Shown: positions 12,201-27,021 of the stretch, in pieces
Layout: each line of letters opens with the position of its first letter
How positions within the stretch are numbered: the stretch's first letter is position 1
Source: Syngnathus acus
Taxonomy: Eukaryota > Chordata > Actinopteri > Syngnathiformes > Syngnathidae
Direction: 5' to 3'
DNA: 64,000 nucleotides
Assembly: GCF_901709675.1 (NCBI RefSeq)
Contig: NC_051098.1
Coordinates: 15,681,464 to 15,745,463, forward strand
Program-made: the position numbers and the translations under genes
Notes under the pieces: generated by a model
The model's input: the letters and a program-made list of their open reading frames with translations, nothing else
What the model was told of the DNA's origin: nothing
The model's database searches: none

Positions 12201-13534
12201 TAGATCAATGGATGTTCTAGATAGCTTGTTATTTTTTTCCCCTGAAAGGGAAATACGACGATTCGTGTTACATGAACCCAATGACTTTTCCCTCTGCAAA
12301 TAATTATGTCTTATATTTATGATTCCTCAACAGTGGAAGATTTTACGCGGCCGAACCAGCCCTCCCTTGACAATTACTCGTATATGAACAGTCGCGTATG
12401 TACTGAACCTTTTGAACGTACGTAAACGGAAATAAAGCCGAACTGGAGAATGTCGGCTATTACACAAGCGGCGTGTTCTTGTGAATTTATAGCTTCGATA
12501 AATCATGTCGCAATGGCACATTTAATGAAAGGCTGACTTCAAAGTTCAGCTTTCTTGTAAACAGTCTTCTTCATGCTAAGATCATAACCGCAGTGAGTGC
12601 AGCTAATGAAAAACGCTGAGTGAACACAGCAGTGTGAGAGGGAAAAAAATAGGAGGGAATGGGACATTTTGGTTGGATGAAGAGCACGGGACGATCATAT
12701 TTCTTTTGCAGAGGTGGGGAGGGGATGCCTTGAGGGGTTATGTAATATTGTTCGAGCCAGAATGGGTGTAAACAAAACCACTGTGAAGTGGGACAGGCCT
12801 AGCCGTTGCATGGCAACGCATATTTTGGGCAGGGAAAGCAGACAAACAGGGCCGAGCCTTCCAATGGCAAGCCATGGGGTTGGCCTTGTGAGCGTGGCGC
12901 AGGCTAGTAACTTCCCGAAAGTATGCTAAGAGACAGGGAAGCAAGAAAAACAAAAGCAGGGGAGGGAGGGAGGGAGGGGGAATTAAGACAACACTGCTGG
13001 GTCTGTTTGAACCTGGCCTGGCCTGGCTTGGCCTGCCTGGAGTCTAGACTACCACCACTTGCAAACAAACAACAAAAACACTCGTGGCTTACACTCTGGG
13101 GAGAATAGACCTTGTCAAACTATTATTAATTCAGCAATAAAAATGCTTTCAATACACGACTGCGTGTCATATTGATGTTATACTTCCCTTTTTATACAAA
13201 ATGCACAACTGTCTGTCTATCTGACAGTGACGTTGTATTTTTATTTTCGTTGTTTTAGCTGCGCTTGACTGTAAATACAGTTGAGTGGAGTAGCTTGCTA
13301 GTAGCCTCGAGCTAGGTTAGCTCTGCCTGTTAGCCACCTAGCTAGGCGCGTGTCTGCATAACTACAGCAAGGAAATTATTACAGTAACACAAACTACAAC
13401 TGCGCAACGTTCCGGTTAAGGAGGGGGGAAAAAATAAAAGCGCAGTCCATGACTATTAAGTCGGTCTTAACAAAAATATTCGATGTGCTCAGCATCTGAC
13501 GGGAGAACTCGGAAGTGGCGTCCGTTGCCAGCTC

Positions 13535-13606
13535 GTTGCTATAGAAACCGTTTGCTGGGCAGCACAACACGCAAGGCGGTGACAACAGCGGTGTTGCCAT
13601 GGAGAC
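13535..13606. promoter_or_regulatory. Pair of RFX X-box-like motifs
   Basis: GTTGCTATAGAAAC (13535-13548) and GTTGCCATGGAGAC (13593-13606) both fit the RFX-family X-box consensus (GTNRCC followed by a short spacer and RGNAAC, allowing mismatch). They lie 44 bases apart in a locally GC-richer stretch. X-boxes drive ciliary and some immune genes. No gene is visible immediately downstream, so this could be a distal enhancer of fosb or capn12, or the promoter of an unrecognised transcript. Confidence 0.4.
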
Positions 13607-15243
13607 AGGACGCTGCACATACGCACGCACACACACCGCGGCACATGTTTCTCCTAATTGAACCTACTAATAGCGACTATTTTGGATAGTTTGTGTAAAC
13701 ATTTAGCGTGTCTGTTGGTTATATAGAGCTCTTTTCTCTCGCCATTTGGGTGCCTAACGAGGTGATTCATAAGTAGTCACTCTGGTACCCTCTGCTCAGA
13801 CGGGGTTCAATCACGTCCTCCGTTGTTCTCTGACGTTCGACCGGTGACTACCCTCCCTCTCTTGTTCACACATACACGCACACGCCTGCTAAAGTACTTA
13901 GTTTGACATCACTTGTTCTTTTTTTTTTTAATTCCCATTCATGAGTTATGCCACCTCCAATTCCCCGGATGAAGCCCCAACCCACACTTCCCACCCCTGA
14001 TGCATTTCCACTGTTTGTCCGCATGTAGGCCACCATCTGAATCACTTTTGTGATTTACTCTGTGACAGGATCTGATTTCCGTCATTGCTGCCCACTGGCC
14101 AAGTCAAAATTAGCATACACTGTTTGTTCATGTGTGTGTCACAGGAAGAAAACGAATGATCAACATTATTCATATTTTCTGCTTTATTTCTCTAGATACC
14201 AAACACATTTTGAAGCATTTTTTTTCTCATTATTTTTGCATCAACTTCCACAGAATGGGAGTGAATATTTTTTTAGCTTTAGAGGTAATGTAAAAATATT
14301 GCTCTGTTGAACTCAACTTTATCGAGCACATTAAAAATAACAAACACAGCTGAAACATACATACAAACGACATACATAAGAAATGAAAAATGAAAAAAAA
14401 AATTACCTAACTCAACAAACTTGAATTAAAAAAAAAAAAAAAAATAGATTCGGTGTGTCATTTTCCCCGTGGGCCCTGTTCGCTCTGTGGTTAATCTGTT
14501 TTTAATCCCTAAGAAGGCGTGAACCTCATTTGTGAAAAACTGTTTTTATTTCACTACATTGGCTTGGAGCCATCCAGGTTAACGGAATACGTCAATGAAA
14601 CTATCTCCCTTTGAGAAGGGTGCAAGCTCCCAGGATTGCCATGGGTGTGCCCTTAGTATGACTACAAAAAGGATTTCAGTGACAGACAAAAGTACACAAG
14701 GAAGCCATTTGCAAAAGTTAGTCACGCATGTCATTAAAAATACTATTTGGACTACATTAAAAGCTAATTAAGAATCATGAAACTGTCATCTTTGTCAGGG
14801 ATAAACATTTATCATTATCAAAAGCGTTTTTTGGGTCAGGCCATCTATGGTACCAAAAAGGTGACCTTGCTAAACTGTCAGCAGAATAACATTTCACAAA
14901 ACACTGTACTTCGTATATACAGTGCATTTTCCCTTTAAAAGTACTTTAATACTTAAACTGAAATATCACTAGTATTGTTCGACTATAATCAAATAACAAT
15001 CAATGTAACAACTGTATTTTTTTTTTGTGTTGCTGACCTAGTATCGTCCCCCAAATACAAGAATCTTTCCGCGCTTGTAACTCTTCAAATCTATAAGTTT
15101 CCTCTCCAAAATAGTCAGACGATGAAAAATACCCCCTTTGCGTTGGAAATTGTTCCAAAAAAAATAATAATAAAGGAATAGCGTCTATTATTATTCGCCG
15201 GCGAGGTAAGCTTTGGCTCATTCCAGTGCGAGAGGGAATCCCT

Positions 15244-15326
15244 CGACGTCACCAAGGATACCAAACACAACAGCGGTGCACAAATATGGGCATCTACGTA
15301 GCGGAACCCCGAGGCGGGACTTAAAT
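15244..15326 (+). promoter_or_regulatory. fosb: Putative fosb core promoter (CRE, CArG-like, TATA-like)
   Basis: Within 85 bases lie a CRE-like CGACGTCA (15244-15251), a near-CArG/SRE box (15280-15289, reading CCATATTTGT on the minus strand) and a TATA-like TTAAAT (15321-15326). FOS-family immediate-early promoters are known to combine SRE, CRE and TATA elements. The arrangement fits a start of transcription around 15350, about 460 bases before the main ATG. Each element is one mismatch from consensus. Confidence 0.5.
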
Positions 15327-15619
15327 GCCTCAGTTGTAGGCTACTCAAGGAGGATTCATTCAGAAGACAAAATCTGCTTGTTTCTACCGTAATTCCGCCG
15401 CGCATTCGCCGGGTCGTGCCACCAATCGGACTTTATGGATCTATCGAGCTTCGGATTGACGAAGTAGCTTGAACGCGGGGAAAGGAAGGAGAACACTTAT
15501 TCGAAGCAATTTTCCCCGGCTTGCTGGTCGCGGGGAAGTGGATTAAAGCTTCTTCATGCAACTTTTTTGGAAAGACACCAGGAGCGCCTCACCGGGAAAC
15601 ACCAACAAGACAAGTAACG

Positions 15620-15776
15620 GTGAGTTTTACAGTTTATACGACAATCACTCATATGCGAGTTTTTATTTGAATGGCCGGGGGGGCGGCGTTTATTCCATCC
15701 ACAAACGGTGTCAACACAATTGCTTATGTATATATTATTCAACACATAGAAGACAATTTTACGAAATAATTTGCAG
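15620..15776 (+). other. fosb: Putative 157-base 5' UTR intron of fosb
   Basis: A strong donor (AACG followed by GTGAGT) and an acceptor (AATTTGCAG) bracket 157 bases just upstream of the main ATG. If it is spliced, the upstream ATG at 15556 becomes in frame with the FosB start at 15809. The acceptor has a poor pyrimidine tract, so splicing is plausible rather than certain. Confidence 0.5.
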
Positions 15777-15808
15777 GTGCCAAACTCCCTCTCGGCCCCC
15801 GCGGGGAG

Positions 15809-18055
<2,247 letters not shown>

Positions 18056-20085
18056 CTGACCGACCAAACTAGCGCATACCTTTAACGCTCGCCGAGTAGG
18101 GGCCGACTGACGCCCGTTGAGTTAAAGAACAAAATTAACGTGGAGAGAGACAAATTGCAAACGTCAATCTGATTGCGCAAAACTAAACTCGGTCTTCAGC
18201 GAGCTACCACAAACTGCACCGATGCCCCCTCCCCACCTTGTTCCCTCTGATGGTCTCTCATCTTCTCCTCCATCCTTCCCCTCCACCCTCCTCTTTTGCC
18301 CCAGTGCCCAGAGGAGAGACACTTACCGCTAACCCTTCATCCGCTCGACCCTCGCTCAGCTTCCTCATGCTCGGAAGTCGGCCATCGCCGCGTTGTTATG
18401 ATTCCAGCGTCTCTGTTTCTCCTCTTCTGTCTCTTGTGTTTCTCCCCATCGCTCTTCTTGAAGCCCTCCACGCCCGAGAGCCCGAAGACCCCCTCCAGTC
18501 CCTGGGATCCTGAGTGAATGGCCCGATCCCCAACCTAGTACTCGCACACACCTTAACCGGTCCGTGTCGACCCGGACCGGGATTCTGCAGCGTGTTCTAA
18601 ACACTGGGAGCTGCCATTGGACATTTGATGCAAACAAAAAAAAAAAAAAAGATGAGCCACTTGTCGACACGATGAAGACAAGGCACGTTGGGTGGCTCTG
18701 CTTTTGTTGTTGTGAGCCAAATGCAAATGAAAAAAAAAAAGACGTAAAAAAAAAAGAGTAAAACATTTGTCTGTGTAGATTCTTAGTCATCCGGGTCGTG
18801 GTAATCCGGAAGGGCTGAATCGAGGCAACTGGACTTGTCTTGTTTTGGGGAATAATTTGGTGAACTCAAAAAATCAAGGCAAGAAAAAAAAATAAAAATA
18901 AATGATGCTGGAATTCTACCCAATTTTGCTCGTGTGAAAATTGTCTTTCACACAACGTCCCCGAAATTAAACATAGAAGTAAAAACAACTCAGCAAATTG
19001 TTTTAATGTAATATTGTTGCTATAATGGTCAATAATCTAAATTTGAAAGTTATTCCCACTATTATGTTTTGCTTTTTCCAACCCTAAAAATTCAGAACTG
19101 AAGAAACTTTTGCATTGAATGTCAACCAAAAGTCCAGTTGCCTCAATTTGAATTTTGCGGATCAAGTCAAAGATCTGCGTAAAGAGTTACCATGGCTTTG
19201 TACTTTTGTTTCCCGCCTGTTTGCCTTGACCGGGAGATGCCGACAACCTCTAAACACGGGGCGTGCACACAAGTGCACCTGGCCTGTTTATTTCTTTCTT
19301 GAGTGAGGTTGTCGTGATGCCTGACCGGGAAACTAAAAGAGGAAAGCATCCGGGCTAACGTTGAGGCGCCCGCATCCTTTCTTGCCTGTGAATTTGTGCC
19401 ATTTGTTTTTTCCTTGTATGTTCCAGTGACACTTGTTACATATTTTAATGTCTTTTTTTTATTTTTTTTATGTATTTGACTGTTCTGCTTTTACTTGTAC
19501 GCCAGCCCACCTCCAACTCGGTTATTGTTGTAAGTATATTTCCCCCCCCCCTTTATATGATTGTGTTTTCATGTGGCATCTTTGGAGGTATGCTGTGCAC
19601 TTAAAGGTTATTTGTGTGTTGAAAGTTTAAAAAAAAAAAATCTTGTTTAAGTCTATATGCCTATATGTATAAAGATAAATATATATATATGAGTGTACGT
19701 GCTATGATTGTCGAATATGAATGTGTTGCAGCTCTAAAGGGGATATTTTTGTCAATGAAGAAATTTGAAAGATGTTACTGAGATTTAGTTTTGAAATGAA
19801 TATTTTTGTAAGAGAATGAAAAAAAATATATATATGATAGGTTTAAAAAAAAAAAAAAAAAAAAAATGGCCCTGTCCCTTAACATGAAGCACGATGTCAC
19901 TGCCTCTCGCCATGTGTATTTATGTTTTACAAAACAGTATCAAGCACTATCCAAGACAAAGTCAATGTATGTACGTTACGAGGTTGTGATGACGTTTGTC
20001 TGATTTTTCTGTGAGGTCTGACCCAAAGCTACTGACGCCTTCACTTTATCTTCAAAAATCCAAATAAAAAAAATGACAGTACATA
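18056..20085 (+). other. fosb: fosb 3' UTR
   Basis: About 2 kb after the stop codon without coding exons. It contains T-rich runs and scattered ATTTA pentamers (for example near 19786 and 19918), as expected for the unstable mRNAs of immediate-early genes. AATAAA-type signals occur near 18888-18900 and again near 20062-20068. The second would give a long 3' UTR. The true cleavage site is not determined. A 20-plus A-run lies at about 19845-19866. Confidence 0.55.
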
Positions 20086-21844
20086 CTGAAGTCCCTGTTA
20101 GATTTACAAAAAAATAATTCAATTTTTTCCCCCTTACTATAATCAAATACCATTCAGTAATGAACAGAAATGTCTATTTGAAGGACAAACAATCGTTTCC
20201 AGGAGTGGCTTTATTTTTTTAATATAAAGAAGTTACATCTAAAATAACGACAATTTGATTGTATAGTTTTCTTGGTGCTCAGAGAATGGGTGGACCTCAC
20301 TTTTTGATCAGCTGATTCCGAACTATATGGAGATGCCTTTTTCATTTTTTTCTCTTCTCCAAAATGCAAATGTGATGCGAATATGTTCTCATGTGTCAGA
20401 ATCAGCATAAAACATATTCACGAGTTCTCATGTACATATTTTTTCCTTCTTTGTGGTGCTACTTTTACAATCATGATTGATAGAAAAAAAAAAAAAAGGC
20501 AGTTTCATGTTGTATGGCACCACAGTTTACATCAGCTCCAGATTTCCTTGATGGCGATAAAATAGTGAATTCCAAGCAGGTGAATCATTGGAAGCATCTC
20601 AACCACCCAGTCATTCCATTGTGATAATCAACTTTGATTAAGAATATTCAATGCAACATTGAATGTGTTGATGACATCAGCGATTTCCTTGCACTTAACA
20701 CGCATCCATTATTTTTGTTTCCTTCCAATGGATCCGATAGCATCAACTAAACAAGAGTTGCTCCTATTTTTCTATGCTGAGGTGAATGTCGCAATGTATT
20801 TGTATTATTCTGTACAAGTCACATATCCATCCACGCATAGCTGTGTTTTCTTGGTATATGAAATGCAATACTTGTGATGCTCTTGGATGAACATAATGTA
20901 GCAAATGTTAGTCAGGGATGATGAACTGACTGCTACTATATATCCAGATTTATTGCTACAAAAACTTGGTTCAAATATTTCCACAAACTACCGCATTTAA
21001 TTTCTATGGAGAAATGTTCTTAAGAGTTGGTTTTCCGTCATTTATTTTCATTCCTTTTTTGGTTGCACATTCATTTGTATCAATTTGTCATCATGACATT
21101 GTACTCGCATTATTTCTTGCTGTAAACTTTATCATTGTCACATCACATAACGATATACTGTCAACATTGAGATTGTCAACAGTGAAAGAGCCAAAGATAT
21201 ATTGTTGGATATGTGACAATAACTTCTCTTATTGTACTTATATTTACAGTTACATATTGACATCAGGGTGCTATGATATTATTCTCTGCATATATAAGTC
21301 AGATAATTTTGACATATATATATACTTTATTTTTCTAATCTTAATATCAAGCTTATTATGCTTGAAGGGGACCAAAATATGTGACAATTCTAGTCAGCTT
21401 CTGCTGTCTAATCTAATAAAAAAGTCGAATAAAAAAAAATGTCAATAATAATCATAATAATGTCCACACAGAACTATCTCGGATCCTTATTGGATGAATT
21501 TTCCTCAAGATTGATAAAGTATCAACCTGAGTTTGATGTTGTCTTCAACCAAATACAGTTAACTTGTAAAGGAATTACAGTATATCATTGAGATGCATGT
21601 CTCTCACTTTTAAATGAGGGTTATCATACACTTTTTTGCCTTTGTGTATTTACCAATTATTGAAAAATTGTAACAAACTGAAAGCACAGGTGAATTTGGA
21701 AAATGTCAACTGAAATTTTAATCAAAAATGACCTATTAATAAAACAAATCTTGATCTTTTTTCTTTTTCTACTGTTTTTTGTGGCTTTTTTGTGTACGAA
21801 GCGGCATGTGATCTAATGATATTGGTTTTGGTTGGAATTTCTAA

Positions 21845-21888
<44 letters not shown>

Positions 21889-21973
21889 TCGATTGACGAT
21901 TATGTGTGTGCGTGCGCCCTCTAGTGCTCGTCGCAGAAACTTCATTCAGACGAGATATTAATACAAGTGGAAG
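20086..21973. other. AT-rich intergenic region between fosb and the C19orf47 homologue
   Basis: No supportable gene. The region is very AT-rich, with one long open frame at 20966-21448 that I treat as probably non-coding, and an ATT trinucleotide repeat at 21845-21887 (about 14 units). Copies of a TGTGACAAT-like word recur around 21130-21390. Confidence 0.5.
21845..21887. repeat. (ATT)n microsatellite
   Basis: About 14 uninterrupted ATT units, roughly 90 bases upstream of the paired CRE sites of the next gene. Confidence 0.9.
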
Positions 21974-21998
21974 TGACGTCAGTGGGTCAGTGACGTCA
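21974..21998 (+). promoter_or_regulatory. c19orf47: Paired perfect CRE sites upstream of the C19orf47 homologue
   Basis: Two full palindromic TGACGTCA elements occur at 21974-21981 and 21991-21998, only 19 bases before the start codon at 22017. CREB/ATF proteins bind this motif, and perfect tandem sites close to a TATA-less start are typical of constitutive CRE-driven promoters. Transcription must begin within or very near this block unless an upstream exon exists. Confidence 0.65.
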
Positions 21999-22016
21999 CC
22001 TCACATTTGAGTAAAC

Positions 22017-24858
22017 ATGGCGTCCGTGACAACAGGTGAGAGACCGAAAAGGCCCGGCTTGAAAGGCTTCTCCTTCAACACCGAATTTTACCGAGTTTCC
22101 TCCATACTGGGCTACGTCATCGTATTAACAAAGGAGCAAAATATTGGACCTTTTCCGTCGCGTTCGTGTCGTCAATGGTCGTAGCCGACATTTTATTCGC
22201 GAGAATAGTCGCTTTTTAGCTAATCATGCTAACGCGATGCTTCATGGTGGCTTCTTGCGGTTGGCGCTTGAATGGATCACATTCACGGACTGGTGAAATG
22301 CCCACATCATCAGCCTCAGTTGCATTTTGTCTGTATTTTGCAAAAGCGTCGCGTTAACCTTCAGAAAATCAACTTTGAATGAAGTGACATGTTCAATGAA
22401 ATCTGGTGTTGCATTCAACGCCTCGTTTGTTCGTGTTGATGACTTTCAACGAGGACGGCCGGCCACATTGTGCCGGACAGTTCGGATGAGCCATTGTTGT
22501 GGCAGCTGCCGCGATCACTTTGCACTAGCTATGAGTTGGAGTGCTTATAAATAACCTCCAGCTGCTTGTGGTCAGCACGTGTTACACTTCACTTGTCTCC
22601 TCCTGGCCTGCTTTTCAAATCCACTTGTCTGACCATGTCGATTAAAACTGAGCAATGGCTCAGTCAGTTAGCAACATCAACTAGCTTATTGAGCAACTTG
22701 CTAACACTGTTTTTCTCCTCTTAAGCCACTTCCGAGTGGATCCAGTTTTTCAAGGATGCTGGCATCCCAGCCGGCCTGGCCGTCACCTATGCAGTCTCCT
22801 TTGTGGACAACAGGTAAACGCTCCATAGAGCCAACTGGCTGTAACGAAGCAATTAAAAACTGATCAAAAAATAATAATAATCCAGTTAATGTGCTTGAAT
22901 TTTTTTATTATTATTATTATTCTGTGTTGCTGCAGAATTCAAAAGAACATGCTGATGGACCTGAGCAAGGACATCATGATGGACCTCGGCATCACGGTTA
23001 TCGGTGACATCATTGCCATTCTCAAACACGCCAAACTCGTCCATAGGCAGGTCCGAGCCCACTAATATATACAATTTTGATATAGAACACAACTGCGGCT
23101 GTGCAGTGAAAAAGTGGCATTATTAATGTGCCTAAGAGTTAGCTCTAGAATTCTTGCTCCGAATTGTGGTGGGTGTTGTTGACCGTCGGGGGGAAATGGA
23201 CGTATTTAATTTGGAGTATGTAAACAGCAATTTCCCCTTTCAGGACATGTGCAAAATGGCCACAGAAGCCATTTCCTCAGGACAGACCAGCGTCAAAGCA
23301 GAACTCAGAAGAACTGCCAACACTCGTGAGTACTAATCCGCCTTGGCGATCATACTATTTTGATTGATATATATCATAATTGCTGTGCTGTTAGCTAATG
23401 CTAATGTTTTCCGCCATCCCTCAGCAGCCACTCGCATGATAGCCAACGCCTTGAGCCATGACTCTCCTCCCACCACTCCAGTCCGTCGCCCCGACAACCG
23501 CCTTTCTGTCACTGTGTCCAACGTGCAAGCAAGCAAGAGTGGCAAAGCAGGTAAAGCACAACCTGCTCCATATGGTACCCCCCCCCCAATTCGTCTGACC
23601 ACCACCTTTCCTTCTTTTGACAGCTGTCAGTCAGCCAGAAGACGACGGCACCGGGTTGTCAGCCGCGAAGCGCCGGCGTGTGACATCAGAGATGGAAGGC
23701 AAGTACATCATCAACATGCCCAAAGGCACCACGCCACGTACACGCCGCATCCTGGCCCAGCAGGGCAAGAAAGGTAGGCCTGAACCAGTGGGCCGCGTGA
23801 CGCCTTGCCTCGCCTCGTGACTCCTGACACGACTAATCGACTAATCACCCCTAAAAGTTGTCGACCACCAATCAAGGCTTGGTAGAATACGCTTTATGCT
23901 TCTCTTTCATTAACATTTCACACGACAATAACTTACTTGCCTGCACTAGAATCTAGAAGTCTAAAAAGTATGAGCAATTAGACACAACATCGCATTCTGT
24001 GTTCTTTTTTGGGATGACTAAACGTTTTTTCGATTTGTTTGTCGACTTGCCACCGATTCAGCAAAACACCGTCAGATTTTCTGTGTTTGTGTCACAAAAG
24101 GTTTGAAGCGCACGTCTGTCTTTGCAAGACTTGGTGCCGAGTCAAAGGCGGACCCGGCGGCCAGTGCTAACAAGGTGAGCGCTGTCAGTCCAGTTCCTTA
24201 GATAGCTGCACGATGTCCAAATCGATTCCTGGAGCTATAGAAGGAGTTGTCAATAGCCGAGAGATGTGAATGTGTGAGAAAGACTTTCTTACCACGCTCC
24301 TTGTGTTGTCAGCCCACCGGCGTCTTCAGCCGTCTGGACCAAGCAGACGAAGTGGGGGCGGAGCCGAGGTCGGGAAAGTTGAAGGCCACCAAGCAGGAGG
24401 AGGACAGCGACGGAGAAGGATCCGTCCTCCAGTACGCCGGCGTCCTCAAAAAGCTGCTTCCCCCTCCGAGGATGGAGCCCGTCAAAAAGGCAGCACCCAC
24501 CACACTGCGGCGTCTGGGCGGCAAATTCAAACGACCGCCGCCCAGCGCGCCCGCCCCTTCGTCCTCCTCCAACGGCGTCCCCCCGGCTAAAATCAGCGTG
24601 CTTCAGAGACTGGGTAAGCTCCAGCGCGCCGTCGTCCCTTCGTCTGCAACGTCCCAGCCGGCTGCCGACACGCAGGACAACAGAGTGACGAGCACTCGAC
24701 CCAGGGCCAAGCTGAAAGTCAACGCGGTGCGCTGCAAAGTCAGCAGCAGCACCGGAGCAGGAGCCATAACGGGAGCCGGAGCGGTGGACTGCGCCGGCGC
24801 CCAGATGGACTTCCAGGCTGTCAGTGTTTTCAAGAGGCTGGGCAGTAAAAACAAGTAA
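22017..24858 (+). CDS. c19orf47: C19orf47 homologue, SAM-like domain nuclear protein
   Basis: Exons: 22017-22035, 22726-22813, 22936-23050, 23244-23325, 23425-23550, 23624-23773, 24101-24174, 24313-24858; 399 aa with all phases consistent. The N-terminus (TSEWIQFFKDAGIP ... VDNRIQKNMLMDLSKDIM ... DIIAILKHAKLVHRQ) is the SAM-like domain of the C19orf47 family. The middle holds the conserved AAKRRRVTSEMEGKYIINMP and PKGTTPRTRRIL, with a basic, NLS-like KRRR. Three 'VFxRLG'-type repeats follow (SVFARLG, GVFSRLD, SVFKRLG), the last at the extreme C-terminus as in the human protein. Human C19orf47 is 422 aa. The molecular function is not established. The first coding exon is only 19 bases. The exon 3 donor (CAG|GTCCGA) is weak, and exon 5 has a NAGNAG acceptor. 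Confidence 0.93.
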
Positions 24859-26640
24859 CACACATATCCCAAATGTTGTACAACAAGGACTGCAAATTGA
24901 TTTCAAGGAAAAAACAAAAATCAAGGTTTGTATTTTTCTTGTACGGACACAAAATCCACTTTGTAATGTTTTTATTTTTAACTTTGGTGCCATGGGAGAG
25001 ATACTTTTTCCCAATGATCTCACCCCCAAACCCCTTTGTTAACTGCTTGGACAAAAACTTTCCAACTACGTTTGCTGTTTTTGTTTTTAAGTGTTCACGC
25101 ATTCAAAAATATTAAGGCATGAGCATGGCATGGACTGAACTGCTAGTGTAATTAATAGTTTTTAAAAATTCACCCATGAAGGATGGCTGCTACTGCTGCT
25201 GCCCAAATATCCCATCACAGCACATATCATAACAATTTACAAAAGAGTTAAGCAACTTCCCCCCTTTAGTTTTGTGCAGTAATGAGATTATCGAGTGATT
25301 TGCATGTTGGTCAAGTCATAGGAAAACATTTGAGCCTGTCGTCCCCCTTAACATGAGCCCCTGCACCAAGTAGGAATGATTCTGATACCTCCTGAAGTTC
25401 CTGGTGGACTTTCTTACCATGATAGACTTCCTACCTGAAAGGCAGCGTGAGTTGAGTCTTTAAAAAAAAAAAAAATTGATGTGAGTAGACTTGATTTCAC
25501 ATTGCTATGTGTTATGCTACATCTTTGTCTATGTTGGCGAAATTAAAATATCAATCAAATACCAAAACAGCCTGGTTCCGCCCTTCGTGGTGGCATTTCC
25601 TGGTCGGACTGTGAGTCCAGTAGATGTACGCACGCCATCAAATGGTGTTAGAACACCTATCTGTCTTTTTAAACTTCACACTTGAACTTTGTTACCACTA
25701 TAAATATTTAAAGTGTTTTTTAAACTTTTATTGTCTTCATGCACTAAGAGGAAATGTTTCAAAGGAAGAAAACAAAGATGCACTTCGTGAAAACAATTAA
25801 AACGAAGGGTCCAAATATATTTGCTGTCTTTTACTTATTATTTCTACCAGTCAGGGATGTCAAGTCAGTTCATCAGATTTATAAGACACAAATGGTTTTG
25901 TCTCATTGGCCTATGCCAAAATGTATCATTTATCCACACTCTCCAAATGTTTTACATTCATCTTCGTGAATGGTTTTGATTGCATATTTGTGGAACAAAG
26001 GAAACACCATTTTGCAGACATTCGTGCAGACTACACGGTGGCCTGCCTTCAGGTTAAACCTTACGTCATCCCCCCCCCAAAAAAAATAGTTGTACGATAG
26101 ACGTCATGGCCACTAGAGCTCGCACTCTCCCTCTGCAAGCCTCCCTTGCGGTCGTTGAAATCTCAGCGATGAAGTCATCAGCACTTGTGAACTGCAGTGA
26201 AACCTCAGTTCACCTTCAGAGCTTGTGTATTATGGAGAGAAATTGAATGCGAGAGAGGGTGGCTGTGAACAAGACGTTCTTTAAGCAAACAAATAACCAT
26301 TGTGACCATTGCATATTATTATTTAATAAGGAAAAAGCAACATAAGTATATCTATACTCCCCCCCCCGCCCCTTTTCGTGAGTCGTGGGCCGCAGTCACG
26401 CCTCACGACTCGTTGTGATGACCCAATCTGTTGCGGTACTAAACTGCAAATCTACTATTTTGCTGTCCCCCATAAATAAATTCATTCTTTTGTTCCAGTC
26501 ATTATTAAATTATGCTAATGAATGATGGTCAATAAAAATGTTTCACATTTTTAAAAGTTTGACAAATAATTGGTTAGATTCGAAAATTACGAATAACAAA
26601 ATGTGAAGATTTTAATCGCAACTGCTGTATTTTTAAAACG
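24859..26640. other. 3' UTR and spacer between the C19orf47 homologue and ttc9b
   Basis: No further coding exon is supportable. The first several hundred bases are presumably 3' UTR, but no polyadenylation signal could be assigned with confidence (ATTAAA-type words occur near 25540, AATAAA near 26465 and 26528). C-runs lie near 26071 and 26360. AKT2 and CNTD2, which lie between the human counterparts, have no exons recognisable here. Confidence 0.45.
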
Positions 26641-26650
26641 ACAGTTATCC

Positions 26651-26728
26651 GCATGCGCAGTGTGAATTTGCACTGTTCAATGTGGTTTTGGTTCCGTCTA
26701 AGGACTCCGTTTCCCAGCATGCTTTGCG
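26651..26728 (+). promoter_or_regulatory. ttc9b: ttc9b promoter: NRF1-like and ZNF143/THAP11 motifs
   Basis: GCATGCGCA at 26651-26659 fits the NRF1 core. The stretch at 26702-26728, built around TTTCCCAGCATGC then TTTGCGG, closely fits the composite SBS element bound by ZNF143 (Staf) and THAP11, known at CpG-type promoters. Together they predict a TATA-less start between about 26700 and 26950. A GCTC repeat follows at 26818-26832. Confidence 0.6.
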
Positions 26729-27021
26729 GCAGAGGCGGTCGCGTGCCTGTGGTGCTGAAACTGCTCGTGCTTCCTTCAGTTGTTGCTACGACACATCCCC
26801 GCGAGCATCACTGCGCTCGCTCGCTCGCTCAACCGAGCCAGCTTTGTTCGGCCAATTTCGACAATGTCACCGCCGCTCGCCGTCGCTTTTGGTTCTAAAT
26901 AACCTTTTGACATTCGTACAACTTCTGTAACGCGGTTCATTTTCTCGAGGCACGACGTAGACGAGAAGTATCCGAACCGCATCCTTTATGCACAGCACGC
27001 TGCTCCAGTCCTCCGAGCACC

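Larger units (their letters stand above)
8033..15243. other. Intergenic region between capn12 and fosb
   Basis: About 7 kb without a supportable gene. It contains an inverted-repeat element (8187-8577) and a related partial end near 9232-9276, an unclassified GC-richer block around 9330-10120, a fragment resembling a Tc1-type terminus near 10237-10257, short CCTGG and GGGA tandem runs near 12960-13042, and two RFX X-box-like motifs at 13535-13606. Long A-runs lie near 14427-14444. The capn12 polyadenylation site was not identified. Confidence 0.5.

Noticed and set aside
24289-25029. 246-codon minus-strand open frame
   Set aside because: Antisense shadow of the last, GC-rich exon of the C19orf47 homologue; no family resemblance.
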